DNA from: Paenibacillus alkaliterrae
GTDB lineage: Bacteria; Bacillota; Bacilli; Paenibacillales; Paenibacillaceae
Direction of reading: 5' to 3'
Assembly: GCF_021532375.1 (NCBI RefSeq)
Contig: NZ_JAKGAP010000013.1
Location: 62,001 to 126,000 of the forward strand
DNA length: 64,000 nucleotides
Shown: piece after piece, positions 25,442 to 34,628 of the stretch
Numbering within the stretch: the first letter of the stretch is position 1
Layout: each line of letters starts with the position of its first letter
Notes under the pieces: model-generated
What the model was told of the DNA's origin: nothing
The model's input: the letters and a program-made list of their open reading frames with translations, nothing else
Database searches by the model: none
Made by a program: the position numbers and the translations under genes

Positions 25442-27723
25442 CCCAGCCCCTCCGCTTCATTCAGAAGCTCCAGCGCTTGCTTCTTCCCGAGAAGACCGAC
25501 CTCTTCGATTGGGCCTACGCAAGCCGGGCAGCCGCTCAAGCACGTGCATGAACGAATGAGAGACTTAGCTTGCCGAATGAGATCGTCATGAACTTCGAAC
25601 AAACGTTCGCTAAGTCCGATTCCACCCGGATACCTGTCGTAAAAATAAATCGTCGGCTTCTGCGTATGAACCGCCTTCACCTGAGGCACAACTCTAATAT
25701 CGAAAGGATCGCACATCAAATAAAGAGGTGCAATGTGGACGAGCACGTTAGCAATGCCTAGCAAAGCGTACTGCATCTCGTTTTTGCTCTTGCGGGCAGC
25801 GGCTTCTTCGCTAAACGAGAACCAGTAACCGCTCGTATGCAGTTCCTCTTCCGGCAAATGGATCGGACCGGAACCGATATTTTCATGTGTGCGGAGCTTG
25901 ATTTTCTTGAAAATGGTTGGCTTCGCATTAATAGCAAGCTCGCCGTATTGCCTGATCAAATCCCCTGATACCCGTTCTTTGTCCACATACAGCACCTTCA
26001 GCTCAACCGCTAAATTCGCGTCTGTGTAATAATCGACACTAACCTCCCGAACGTACGCCTTCTTCTCCGAATAATCAAGCTTTTCCACTTGATATTGCAC
26101 GCCTTCATGAATATAGATGGCTTCCTCATGAATAAGCGTTGGCGCGCTGAACCGATCCACCTCGCCAAGCACACGGCTGCCGTTCGTGTTATCGATAATG
26201 ACAAAATTCTCTTGCGCCGCTGTCCTTAAGGAGATATTGTGGGCAGGGAAAGATTGCGCCATCCAAAACCAACGGCTTCCCGCCTTGTGCAGCACCTTCT
26301 CTTCTACTAGAAACTCCATCATGTCCTCAAGCGATTCGGAGCCGAACTGCTCGCCAGCATCAAACGGAAGCTCGTAAGCGGCGCATTTCACATGATCGAT
26401 CAGCACGAGCAAATTATCGGGATGTATCAACGCTCGTTCCGGAGGCCGGTTGAAGAAAAAGTCAGGATTTTGAATCATATATTGATCGAGCGGGTTGCTG
26501 CTTGCAACCATGAACGTAACAGAGCCTTCTTGTCTTCTGCCTGCGCGGCCGGATTGCTGCCATGTGCTTGCTATCGTGCCAGGGTAGCCGTTTAATACGC
26601 ACGCCTGAAGCTGTCCGATATCAATTCCCAGCTCGAGCGCGTTTGTGCTGACGACACCACGTATTTCCCCTGATCGCAGCCCGCGCTCAATTTCACGGCG
26701 CAGCTTCGGCAAATAACCGCCGCGGTAACCCCGTATGGACTTATTGTTCAGCTTATCGCGAATTAATTCCTGCAAATACGTGAGCAGCAGCTCGACCCGA
26801 ACCCGGCTTCTTGCGAAGACGATCGTCTGTATGCCTTGCTTTAAGAGCAAACCAGCCAGCTTGCGGGTTTCAAGTACGCTGCTTCTGCGTATGCCTAGCT
26901 GTTTATTAACGATCGGCGGATTATAAAATACAAAATGCTTCTCTCCCATAGGTGCACCGTTATTATCGACTAGCGTTACCTTCTCGCCAATTAACCGCTC
27001 CGCATGCTCCTTAGGATTATCGATCGTCGCGGAAGCGCATATAAACTGCGGAGTCGATCCGTAAAACCGGCAAATGCGCTTCAAACGTCTTATAACATTC
27101 GCTACATGACTCCCAAATACGCCTCGATAGGCGTGAACCTCATCGATAACGATATATTTTATATTTTCAAACAGCTTCACCCATTTGGTATGATGCGGCA
27201 GTATCGCCGAATGCAACATGTCGGGATTCGTCACGACAATATGACCTGCATTTCTAATAGCCGACCTAACTGTAGGCGGCGTATCGCCATCATAAGTGTG
27301 CGTCTTAAGACCAACGTCCATTAAATCAGCTAATGCCTGCAATTCTGCAACCTGATCCTGAGCAAGCGCCTTCGTCGGGAACAGGTACAATGCCCTTCCC
27401 TCTTCATTCTCAAGCAACGATTGCATAACCGGCAAATTGTAGCACAGCGTCTTCCCGGAGGCTGTCGGCGTAACGGCTACGACATGATTACCTTCGCGGG
27501 CCGCTCGATAGGCCGCCGCTTGATGCGTATATAATTCACTTATCCCGCGGGAACGCAGTGCTTCCTTCCAAGCATGGTGGAGACCGTCAGGCAGCGGGGC
27601 GGTACGCGCCTCGCGCGGAGCAATGGTTCGCCAGTGCGTCACATTGTCCATAATCTCGGCATTTTGCCTCACATGCTGGAGCCACTCCTCCAAGCCGGAG
27701 GTTTTACCCGTAAAACGGTTCAT
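25438..27723 (-). CDS. mrfA: MrfA (YprA) DEAD/DEAH helicase of mitomycin repair
   Basis: A 761-residue superfamily 2 helicase. Motif I TPTASGKTLCYN, motif II IDEVHAYRG (DEVH), motif III SATI, motif VI QQSGRAGRR. The C-terminal DUF1998 region carries a four-cysteine cluster SCTCLSGCPAC near residue 735, a metal site needed in MrfA. B. subtilis MrfA is a 3'-5' DNA helicase that works with the nuclease MrfB. I start it at 27723 (MNRFTGKTSG) with GAGAGG seven bases upstream. Its promoter has a LexA-like box in the spacer (see 27760-27788). Confidence 0.93.
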   Translation of the reverse strand: MNRFTGKTSGLEEWLQHVRQNAEIMDNVTHWRTIAPREARTAPLPDGLHHAWKEALRSRGISELYTHQAAAYRAAREGNHVVAVTPTASGKTLCYNLPVMQSLLENEEGRALYLFPTKALAQDQVAELQALADLMDVGLKTHTYDGDTPPTVRSAIRNAGHIVVTNPDMLHSAILPHHTKWVKLFENIKYIVIDEVHAYRGVFGSHVANVIRRLKRICRFYGSTPQFICASATIDNPKEHAERLIGEKVTLVDNNGAPMGEKHFVFYNPPIVNKQLGIRRSSVLETRKLAGLLLKQGIQTIVFARSRVRVELLLTYLQELIRDKLNNKSIRGYRGGYLPKLRREIERGLRSGEIRGVVSTNALELGIDIGQLQACVLNGYPGTIASTWQQSGRAGRRQEGSVTFMVASSNPLDQYMIQNPDFFFNRPPERALIHPDNLLVLIDHVKCAAYELPFDAGEQFGSESLEDMMEFLVEEKVLHKAGSRWFWMAQSFPAHNISLRTAAQENFVIIDNTNGSRVLGEVDRFSAPTLIHEEAIYIHEGVQYQVEKLDYSEKKAYVREVSVDYYTDANLAVELKVLYVDKERVSGDLIRQYGELAINAKPTIFKKIKLRTHENIGSGPIHLPEEELHTSGYWFSFSEEAAARKSKNEMQYALLGIANVLVHIAPLYLMCDPFDIRVVPQVKAVHTQKPTIYFYDRYPGGIGLSERLFEVHDDLIRQAKSLIRSCTCLSGCPACVGPIEEVGLLGKKQALELLNEAEGLG

Positions 27724-27747
27724 GACCGTCCCTCTCCCATCAAACAT

Positions 27748-28044
27748 ATGTTTCTCTTTATTTTACAGAATACATGTTCGGGCTGCAATTTTATTTTTCA
27801 TGGATTACCTATTCAAACGAATCAAGCAGCAGCTAAATTTTATGTCATCGGCGGACTTCTCATCGTTGGAACGGCATTTATTCCTGCTCCGCTTCAATCC
27901 GTACTCTTCATTTGCATCATCATATTAGTCGTTCTGTACTCTATTTACATGTCTATTACTTTGCGAAAAAGACAAAATAATCCAAAAGAAAAAACGCGGG
28001 AATCCTCCGCGTTTTTCTTGTTCTCTATCGCTGCTCGCGTTTAA
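27748..28044 (+). CDS. Possible small membrane protein, uncertain
   Basis: A 98-residue frame with two hydrophobic stretches (AKFYVIGGLLIVGTAFI and VLFICIIILVVLYSIY) and then a basic tail LRKRQNNPKEK, which looks like a genuine membrane anchor followed by a positive cytosolic end. Against it: no ribosome site at the ATG at 27748, the first codons overlap the mrfA promoter on the other strand, and the last 20 codons run through the rnz terminator. I recognise no family. Confidence 0.3.
   Translation: MFLFILQNTCSGCNFIFHGLPIQTNQAAAKFYVIGGLLIVGTAFIPAPLQSVLFICIIILVVLYSIYMSITLRKRQNNPKEKTRESSAFFLFSIAARV
27760..27788 (-). promoter_or_regulatory. mrfA promoter with an imperfect LexA-like box
   Basis: Minus strand TTGCAG (27783-27788), 17-base spacer, TAAAAT (27760-27765). 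The spacer contains CGAACATGTATTCT (27767-27780): left half CGAAC perfect, right half ATTCT against GTTCG/GTTYC. The position equals that of the LexA box in the yneA promoter. Confidence 0.5.
27989..28016 (-). terminator. Terminator after rnz
   Basis: AACGCGG-AGGATTC-CCGCGTT with A tracts on one side and T tracts on the other; the minus strand gives six U residues. Directly after the rnz stop. Confidence 0.85.
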
Positions 28045-28960
28045 TCTCGATCATCATGAAATCAGTAGCGGCCGTAACCGCGGTGAATCGCTCGGCGGCC
28101 TCTTCCTCTAAACGAATTAAATCCTCATTGCCATATCTGCCGCTAAAATGGGTCATAACCAATCGCTTTGCATTAGCTTTAGCAGCCGTTTCCGCCGCAT
28201 CTATCGTTGTACAATGTCCGAATTCATGCGCCTTCTCCTCCAGACCTGCCGCGAAGGTCGCTTCGTGAACGAGCAAATCCGCATCCTTCGCCAGCTTGAC
28301 GGCATTCCCGCAAGGCTTCGTATCTCCAAGTACCGTCACAACTCTGCCAGCCTGTATGGGACCGGTTACATCCGCTGTTCGAACCACTGTTCCATTCGGC
28401 AATGCAATGGATTCCCCTTGCTTCAGCTTCCCATATAACGGTCCTGCTTCTACCCCAAGTTCCTTTAGCTTATCCACAAGCAGCTTGCCAGGCTGGTCAT
28501 GCTCCGTTATCCGATATCCGAAGCATGGCACACGATGGTCAAGCTGACCCGCTTCAACCTTGACCTGCCCATTGTCCGTAATAAAGCCTTCATCATCCGT
28601 AATCTCATGAATCTGAAGCTCATAATCAAGCTGAGTCCCGCTAATTTCAAAAACCGTTTCCATATAACGCTTCAGACCAGGCGGCCCGAAGAGCTGAACA
28701 GGCGAAATACCTCCATCGAAGGAACGGCTGCTCAATAAACCAGGAAGCCCATAAATATGATCACCGTGCAGGTGAGTCACAAATACGGCCTCCAGCTTGC
28801 TTAGCTTCAGCGGCGTTCGCATGAGCTGATGCTGCGTAGCTTCCCCGGCATCAAAAAGCCACCAGCCGCAGCTCGGCTCCGGCAGCTGTAGCGCAATAGC
28901 CGTAACATTGCGATGCTTGGACGGCCTGCCCGCCCCCGTTCCCAAAAACCAAATATTCAT
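28025..28960 (-). CDS. rnz: Ribonuclease Z (tRNA 3' endonuclease)
   Basis: A 311-residue metallo-beta-lactamase-fold endonuclease that removes 3' trailers from CCA-less tRNA precursors. Motifs: FLGTGAGRPSKHRNVTA at the N terminus, zinc site VTHLHGDHIYGLPG, LVHEATF, and late VMTHFSGRY. The central exosite arm region (PLYGKLKQGESIALPNGTV) is present. Single gene ending in a strong terminator, about 115 bases downstream of metH. Confidence 0.95.
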   Translation of the reverse strand: MNIWFLGTGAGRPSKHRNVTAIALQLPEPSCGWWLFDAGEATQHQLMRTPLKLSKLEAVFVTHLHGDHIYGLPGLLSSRSFDGGISPVQLFGPPGLKRYMETVFEISGTQLDYELQIHEITDDEGFITDNGQVKVEAGQLDHRVPCFGYRITEHDQPGKLLVDKLKELGVEAGPLYGKLKQGESIALPNGTVVRTADVTGPIQAGRVVTVLGDTKPCGNAVKLAKDADLLVHEATFAAGLEEKAHEFGHCTTIDAAETAAKANAKRLVMTHFSGRYGNEDLIRLEEEAAERFTAVTAATDFMMIEIKREQR

Positions 28961-29014
28961 TGTTTGTCCACCTCTACCTTAGCATCCGCCTCGCCTTTGC
29001 TTATTATGAAACAA

Positions 29015-29056
29015 AGAGCCCTCTCTGGCTCGGTTAGCCGAACGCCGGAGGGCTCT
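29015..29056 (-). terminator. Terminator after metH
   Basis: AGAGCCCTC paired with GAGGGCTCT (9 pairs) with an inner CGGC/GCCG pairing; minus strand continues CTTTGTTTC. Located 20 bases after the metH stop. Confidence 0.75.
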
Positions 29057-29076
29057 ACATTCCTTAAATTTACAAA

Positions 29077-32000
29077 TTACACTTTCTCAACATTAAAATA
29101 TTGCGCCTCCGGATGCGCGAACACCATAGCTGAAACGGAAGCCTCCGGCTCCATCATACAGCCTTCGGTCAGTTCAACGCCGATATCCTCGGGCTTCATC
29201 AGATCAAACAGCGGCTCCTGGTCCTCCAGGTTGGGACAAGCAGGATATCCAAAAGAAACGCGAATGCCTTGATAGCGTGCGCCAAGGCGCTGCTTCATCG
29301 TCATATCAGCCGGATCCGGGTATCCACAAATGTCGCGCATCATATGATGGACGCGCTCTGCCATCCCTTCCGCTACTTCCAGCGCAACCGACTGAAGCGC
29401 ATGCGACCGCAAATAATCGCCGCTATTCTTCCACTCATTCGCGAGATCGCGAATGCCGTGACCGGCAGTCACAACGAGGAACCCTACATAATCCATGACG
29501 CCGCTCTCCACAGACTTCAGGAAGTCAGCCAAACATAGATATGGATCTACATGCTGACGCGGGAAGGTGAACCTTTTTATTTCCTGAGTCGGGTTCTCCG
29601 GATTGTAGATGATAACATCGTTACCAGAGGACTGAGCAGGGAAGAACCGATACATCCCGTGCGCACGTATATACCCGTCCGAGCTGCCCTGATGCAAAAT
29701 CTCATCTACTGTTGCTTTCAGGTGCAACGCTTTCTCATTGCCTTCCTTAAGCAAATTGTCGACATTGCCCTTCAGCCCCAAATGATGACCGAGTAGCATT
29801 TGCATGTTGACATAAGGAATAATATGCGGAATAGGTACATCACGCAGCACATGTCTCTCTAAATCAGGCGGAGTGAATACTGGCGCATCAGGCGAAATTT
29901 TCGAACGAACGGCACGGGTTAGTTGCGGCAAAGGCTTCTTCTCTTCCTCTTCAGCCCCGCCCGACGCTTTGTAAGCCGCCATCTCATCCTCAAATCGCAC
30001 ACGGTGCTCAGGGTCCATCAGCTTATTCGCGATATCCAACCCATCCATCGCATCCTTCGCATAAAGCACGAGTCCGTCGTACTCAGGACCGATTCTTGTT
30101 TTCGTAAACTTGCGGGTGAGCGCTGCTCCTCCTACGAGGATTGGAGCATCGATACCTGCCGTCCGCAAATCCTGCGCCGTAATAACCATTTGCTGAGCGG
30201 ATTTTACAAGCAAACCTGACAAACCGATCGCATCTACTTTCTCTTTGCGGTATGCCTCGATAAGCTGCTCAGGCGGTACTTTGATACCTAAGTTAATAAT
30301 TTTATAACCATTGTTCGATAAAATGATTTCTACGAGGTTTTTGCCGATGTCATGAACATCGCCCTTCACCGTCGCCAAAATAATTTTACCCTTCACGGAG
30401 GACTCGTTTTTCTCCATGAATTGCTCTAAATAATTAACGGAAGCCTTCATGACCTCGGCGCTTTGCAAAACCTCGGCTACGATTAGCTCGTTCCCATTGA
30501 ATAAACGTCCGACTTCCTCCATCCCGCGCATAAGCGGTCCGTTAATGACATCCATCGCCGAATATTTCTTAAGCGCTTCGTCCAGATCGGGTAAAAGACC
30601 TTCCTTCGTTCCTTCGACAACATAAGAACCAAGTCGCTCCTCGAGAGACAAGTTCGAAATTTTCTCTTTCTTCTCTACCTTCTTATCCCGGAAAGCGGCA
30701 ACGAAGGAAGCTAGCGTCTCGTCCGTCGTATTGTATATAAGCTCCTCAGCCAGCTTGCGCTCTTCCTCCGGTATGGATGCGTAACGTTCAAGCTTCTCCG
30801 TATTCACGATTGCATAATCAAGACCTGCTTTGGTCGCGTGATAAAGGTAAACCGAGTTCAGCACCTCGCGCCCTGCATCCGGCAAGCCGAAGGAAATGTT
30901 GCTTAGTCCCAGAATGGTCTTCGCCAGCGGGAATTTTTCCTTAATCATCCGGATCCCTTCCAGCGTCTCTACTGCGGAACCGATATACTGCGGATCACCC
31001 GAGCCGACTGGGAACATGTTCGGATCAAAAATAATATCCTCGGGATTCATGCCATATTTATCGACCAATAAATTGTAGGAGCGTTCAGCAACCTCCATCT
31101 TCGCTTCGCGCGTAACCGCTTGTCCCCGCTCGTCGATCAAGATCATAACGACCGCTGCGCCGTAACGGTGAATGAGCGGCAATATTTTTTCGAACTTCGA
31201 TTCGCCGTCCTCCAGGTTAATGGAATTAATAATCGCCTTACCTTGCGAATATTTCAGCCCCAGCTCAATAATATGATCATAGGTGGAATCCAGCATAAGC
31301 GGCGCCTTGATCTTTTTCACGACTTGTGGCAAAAAGTGATGTACGGCATACGCTTCATCAATATCGGTATCCTGCAAGTTAATGTCTATGACATGCGCTC
31401 CGCCTTTCACCTGCGCTCTGGCAATTTCCGAAGCTTCGTCGAACTTTTCTTCCTTCAGCAGCCGCTTAAACTTTCGCGATCCCGAAATATTCGTACGTTC
31501 CCCGATCATGATCGGGCGATTTTCCGGCTCGATGTATACGGTATCGATACCTGAGACGGCATTCGGATGATCGCCTAGTTTATTGCGCGGCTCAAAGGTC
31601 GCCATCGACTCGGCCATCACGCGAATATGCTCAGGCGTCGTACCGCAGCAGCCGCCGGCAATATTAAGCCAGCCTTGTTCTGCGAATGCGGCCATTTTCT
31701 TCGCAAGCGACTCCGGCGACTCATGATAATGACCGTTCTCATCCGGCAAGCCGGCATTCGGGTAACAGCTGATTGCTGCTTTGGAAATGTCGCTCAGCGT
31801 CCGAATATGGTCACGCATGAATTCCGGACCTGTCGCGCAGTTTAGCCCGATCGAAATCGGCTTCAAATGCTCAAGCGAAATGTAGAAGGATTCAATCGTC
31901 TGACCGGCGAGCGTCGTCCCCATCGGTTCTATCGTACCCGAAATCATAATCGGCAGCTCCCGCCCGAGCGTCTCGAACGCATTCCGAATACCAATGCTGC

Positions 32001-32517
32001 CCGCTTTTACGTTTAACGTATCCTGTGACGTCTCCAGCAGCAATGCGTCTACATTACCCTCAATCAGCGCGAGCGCTTGCTCATAGTAGCTCTCGACGAG
32101 CTCGTCAAACGTCACGCCGCCCGTAACAGATAACGTTTTGGTCGTTGGTCCCAAAGCGCCTGCTACGTAACGCGGTTTATCAGGCGTACTGTATTTATCG
32201 CAGGCATCCCGAGCCAGCTTAGCGGCGGCAATATTGATTTCTCTTGCTTTCTCGGGAATATCATAATCGGCAAGCACGACGCTCGTAGCTCCGAACGTAT
32301 TCGTCTCCAAAATATCTGCGCCAGCCTCCAGGTACTGCTCATGTATCGATTGTATGACATCAGGGCGAGTCAGAACGAGCATTTCATTACAACCGTCCAG
32401 TTCTGGCCCTCCGAAATCACTCTCGTTTAAGTTCGCTTGCTGAATCATCGTACCCATAGCGCCGTCCAAAATGAGTATACGCTTTTGAAGCATTTGTTGC
32501 ATGGTCGGTTTCGACAA
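29077..32517 (-). CDS. metH: Cobalamin-dependent methionine synthase
   Basis: About 1146 residues with all four modules: homocysteine-binding barrel (about 1-320; zinc Cys in NCATGPEF and GGCCGTTPEH), methyltetrahydrofolate-binding barrel (about 345-610; IGERTNISGSRKF), cobalamin cap and Rossmann domain (about 640-880; KGDVHDIGKNLV with the axial His), and the AdoMet reactivation domain (about 900-1146; RLGARYQGIRVSFGYPACP). It methylates homocysteine from 5-methyl-THF in the cytoplasm. I set the start at a TTG (32515-32517) because GAAGGGTG is seven bases upstream and the family begins here; no ATG upstream has a ribosome site. I see no SAM or B12 riboswitch in the 140-base gap to mtnD. Confidence 0.93.
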   Translation of the reverse strand: MSKPTMQQMLQKRILILDGAMGTMIQQANLNESDFGGPELDGCNEMLVLTRPDVIQSIHEQYLEAGADILETNTFGATSVVLADYDIPEKAREINIAAAKLARDACDKYSTPDKPRYVAGALGPTTKTLSVTGGVTFDELVESYYEQALALIEGNVDALLLETSQDTLNVKAGSIGIRNAFETLGRELPIMISGTIEPMGTTLAGQTIESFYISLEHLKPISIGLNCATGPEFMRDHIRTLSDISKAAISCYPNAGLPDENGHYHESPESLAKKMAAFAEQGWLNIAGGCCGTTPEHIRVMAESMATFEPRNKLGDHPNAVSGIDTVYIEPENRPIMIGERTNISGSRKFKRLLKEEKFDEASEIARAQVKGGAHVIDINLQDTDIDEAYAVHHFLPQVVKKIKAPLMLDSTYDHIIELGLKYSQGKAIINSINLEDGESKFEKILPLIHRYGAAVVMILIDERGQAVTREAKMEVAERSYNLLVDKYGMNPEDIIFDPNMFPVGSGDPQYIGSAVETLEGIRMIKEKFPLAKTILGLSNISFGLPDAGREVLNSVYLYHATKAGLDYAIVNTEKLERYASIPEEERKLAEELIYNTTDETLASFVAAFRDKKVEKKEKISNLSLEERLGSYVVEGTKEGLLPDLDEALKKYSAMDVINGPLMRGMEEVGRLFNGNELIVAEVLQSAEVMKASVNYLEQFMEKNESSVKGKIILATVKGDVHDIGKNLVEIILSNNGYKIINLGIKVPPEQLIEAYRKEKVDAIGLSGLLVKSAQQMVITAQDLRTAGIDAPILVGGAALTRKFTKTRIGPEYDGLVLYAKDAMDGLDIANKLMDPEHRVRFEDEMAAYKASGGAEEEEKKPLPQLTRAVRSKISPDAPVFTPPDLERHVLRDVPIPHIIPYVNMQMLLGHHLGLKGNVDNLLKEGNEKALHLKATVDEILHQGSSDGYIRAHGMYRFFPAQSSGNDVIIYNPENPTQEIKRFTFPRQHVDPYLCLADFLKSVESGVMDYVGFLVVTAGHGIRDLANEWKNSGDYLRSHALQSVALEVAEGMAERVHHMMRDICGYPDPADMTMKQRLGARYQGIRVSFGYPACPNLEDQEPLFDLMKPEDIGVELTEGCMMEPEASVSAMVFAHPEAQYFNVEKV

Positions 32518-32591
32518 ATTACTACACCCTTCCCCAAAAATCATTAACCCATAGTTTATCAGAATACCCTCTAAGTGAAAAGGTACATCCA

Positions 32592-32620
32592 TCGACATTC
32601 CATTTGTTTTGTTTTATAAT
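32592..32620 (+). promoter_or_regulatory. SigA promoter of mtnD
   Basis: TCGACA (32592-32597), 17-base spacer, TATAAT (32615-32620). The -10 is perfect and the -35 has one mismatch. Confidence 0.65.
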
Positions 32621-32661
32621 AATTATATCATTTAATTTCTATAGGAAAAGAGGGAATGTTC

Positions 32662-33204
32662 ATGGCTGAAATAAGAATTCGCAATACTGAGGAACGGATC
32701 CAGGGTGAAGAGAATGTCCGTGCATTTCTTGAAAAGCAAGAGGTTCTGTATGAACACTGGAATCCGAAAAAATTAGAAGAAGACTTACAAGAGAAGTTTG
32801 TCCTCTCCGATGAAGATAAACAGCAAATACTAGCGGCTTTTGACGCGGAGATTCGGGATCTCGCTGAGCGTCGCGGCTATAAAACATGGGACATCATCGC
32901 ACTGTCCGATGCAACGCCTAATCTGGATGAACTGCTCAAAAAATTCGAAAACGTGCATACGCACACAGAAGATGAGGTTCGTGCCATCACTGCGGGCCGG
33001 GGCATCTTCATTATTAAGGGAACGGATGATGTCGGCTATTTCGACGTAGAGCTTGAGGCAGGCGATGTTATTTCCGTACCGGAATACAAGCCGCATTTCT
33101 TCACGCTGATGGATAATCGACAAATCGTAGCGGTTCGTTTATTTATCGAAACGGAAGGCTGGATCGCGCATCCTTTTGCCGATGAATCCTTTGCGTCGAA
33201 GTAA
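32662..33204 (+). CDS. mtnD: Acireductone dioxygenase
   Basis: A 180-residue cupin of the ARD family, the dioxygenase step of the methionine salvage pathway that forms 2-keto-4-methylthiobutyrate (iron form). The metal ligands are seen in VHTHTEDEVRAI (His, His, Glu) and, about 40 residues on, the His in YKPHFFTL. Start at 32662 has GAGGGA at proper distance; the ATG two codons before is too close to it. The other mtn genes are not in this window. It is divergent from metH, a sensible pairing since both serve methionine metabolism. Confidence 0.92.
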   Translation: MAEIRIRNTEERIQGEENVRAFLEKQEVLYEHWNPKKLEEDLQEKFVLSDEDKQQILAAFDAEIRDLAERRGYKTWDIIALSDATPNLDELLKKFENVHTHTEDEVRAITAGRGIFIIKGTDDVGYFDVELEAGDVISVPEYKPHFFTLMDNRQIVAVRLFIETEGWIAHPFADESFASK

Positions 33205-33229
33205 GCTTGATGCCTTTATAAAATAATGC

Positions 33230-33271
33230 AAACCCCTCGCTGGCAGCTAACACTGTCTGCGAGGGGTTTTT
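33230..33271. terminator. Strong bidirectional terminator between mtnD and the HAD gene
   Basis: AAACCCCTCGC paired with GCGAGGGGTTT (11 pairs) around a 17-base loop, T5 on the plus strand and an A-rich tract on the other. It serves both convergent genes. Confidence 0.9.
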
Positions 33272-33282
33272 CATTGTTATCT

Positions 33283-34071
33283 TTAAGCTTCCAGAAGCTG
33301 CAGAAGTTCCTCTAAATGCTTAATTTCATATGTTGGTACAATCTCGTCGTTTCTTACCGCGCCATGGCGATTGACCCAAACCGATGTCATGCCAATCGTG
33401 TTCGCGCCAAGAATGTCGGTCGTCAGCTTATCGCCTACCATAATCCCGTGATCCGGCTCGATTCCGAGACGCTCCAGAGCATGCTTGAAGATGGAAGCGG
33501 CCGGCTTACCCTCTCCGAACTCTCCAGAAATGATAATATGATCAAAAAAAGGCACCAGGTCCGGAACGCCCGCCAGCTTCTCTCTCTGCAAATCAGGCGA
33601 TCCATTCGTAAGCAGGAGCAGCTTGTATTTCCCTTTTAGGGCATCCAGCAAACGGAAGGTCTCTTCATAAACGATCGGTCGCGCGCGTCTTTCTGCAGGA
33701 AACTGTTCGGCTAATTTAGCACCAAGCTCTTCATTGTCAACCCCTAGAGCTTTAAGCCCTTTCGTCCAAGCCGCTTTGCGGTAGCCAGGCGCAAGACTCT
33801 CAAGCTTGCGGAATTCCTCTTGCTCGCCTTCGCGAAAGGGTGCCCACAAGCCTTCAAAAGGGTTTATTCCGATCATTTTCGTGAATGGGAATGTCTCATA
33901 GGATTCATACAGCGCTCGCGCTTCACGGCGAACCGCTTCCTCAAGCGCTTCAGGATCAACGCCGACTGCTTCAGTTGCAGATTGGCATGTCGCTTCAAAT
34001 GCTTCCTTTACGCTGCGGTCATCCCACAAAAGCGTATCGTCCAGATCAAATAATACTGCTTGTTTAGCCAT
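33283..34071 (-). CDS. HAD-family hydrolase (YjjG/YfnB-like)
   Basis: A 262-residue HAD phosphatase with a helical cap (about 20-125). Motif I FDLDDTLLWDD, motif II LLTNGSPD, motif III GKPAASIF, motif IV MVGDKLTTDILGA. The family covers house-cleaning nucleotidases and small-molecule phosphatases; the substrate is not predictable. Ends at a shared terminator. Confidence 0.88.
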   Translation of the reverse strand: MAKQAVLFDLDDTLLWDDRSVKEAFEATCQSATEAVGVDPEALEEAVRREARALYESYETFPFTKMIGINPFEGLWAPFREGEQEEFRKLESLAPGYRKAAWTKGLKALGVDNEELGAKLAEQFPAERRARPIVYEETFRLLDALKGKYKLLLLTNGSPDLQREKLAGVPDLVPFFDHIIISGEFGEGKPAASIFKHALERLGIEPDHGIMVGDKLTTDILGANTIGMTSVWVNRHGAVRNDEIVPTYEIKHLEELLQLLEA

Positions 34072-34095
34072 CGTTGTTCGAACTCTCCTACTTAT

Positions 34096-34602
34096 TTATT
34101 TTTGCTGAAAAGAAATGCCGTTCGTTTGCGCGAACTGCTTCAGCTTCTCGCCGATTTCTTCTGTTGGAAACCGATTCGTTAATTTTGAGAATACCCAGTT
34201 AGCGCCCTTTTGCTGTTCGATGATAACATAGCCCTTTTGAACGCTTATGGCTTTAATCGCGGATGCCGGCACTCGCTTGTCACCCGTCATACGACGCGTT
34301 TGAACATAGTCCTTGCCGATCGTTATATAAGGCCTGCGGAAATAAAATAATGCTGCTAACAGCACATAACAGCCTACCGTTACCCAAAACATCGTATCCA
34401 TTTTGAACTCGGTTGAGCTTTGCATGAGCACAACGTACATCCCAATGAACAAGATCAGAAGAATGGGTGCAATGAAATTGCGGCCAACGATTTTTTCTGA
34501 TTTTTCGGCATTAAATACGATTTGGCCCGACCCTTGCTTCTTGCGCTGCTTATTTACTACACTCATATTTTTGCGCACTTTGCGCTCCCAAGAACGTGAC
34601 AA
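34096..34602 (-). CDS. Hypothetical membrane protein with a YcxB/PH-like tail
   Basis: A 168-residue protein. A basic N terminus, two membrane helices (FIAPILLILFIGMYVVLM and MFWVTVGCYVLLAALFYF), then a cytosolic beta-rich segment (YITIGKDYVQTRR...VPASAIKAISVQKGYVIIEQ) like small bacterial PH-like domains. I do not recognise a named family. The start is TTG at 34600-34602, supported by AGGAGGAG seven bases upstream; an ATG 12 codons later has no ribosome site. It lies between an aldo/keto reductase and the HAD gene on one strand. Confidence 0.7.
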   Translation of the reverse strand: MSRSWERKVRKNMSVVNKQRKKQGSGQIVFNAEKSEKIVGRNFIAPILLILFIGMYVVLMQSSTEFKMDTMFWVTVGCYVLLAALFYFRRPYITIGKDYVQTRRMTGDKRVPASAIKAISVQKGYVIIEQQKGANWVFSKLTNRFPTEEIGEKLKQFAQTNGISFQQK

Positions 34603-34628
34603 GCTAACACTCCTCCTGATTGATATTC

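Noticed and set aside
32518-32661. SAM or cobalamin riboswitch for metH
   Set aside because: The 144-base divergent region is too short and lacks the conserved cores; it holds the mtnD promoter.
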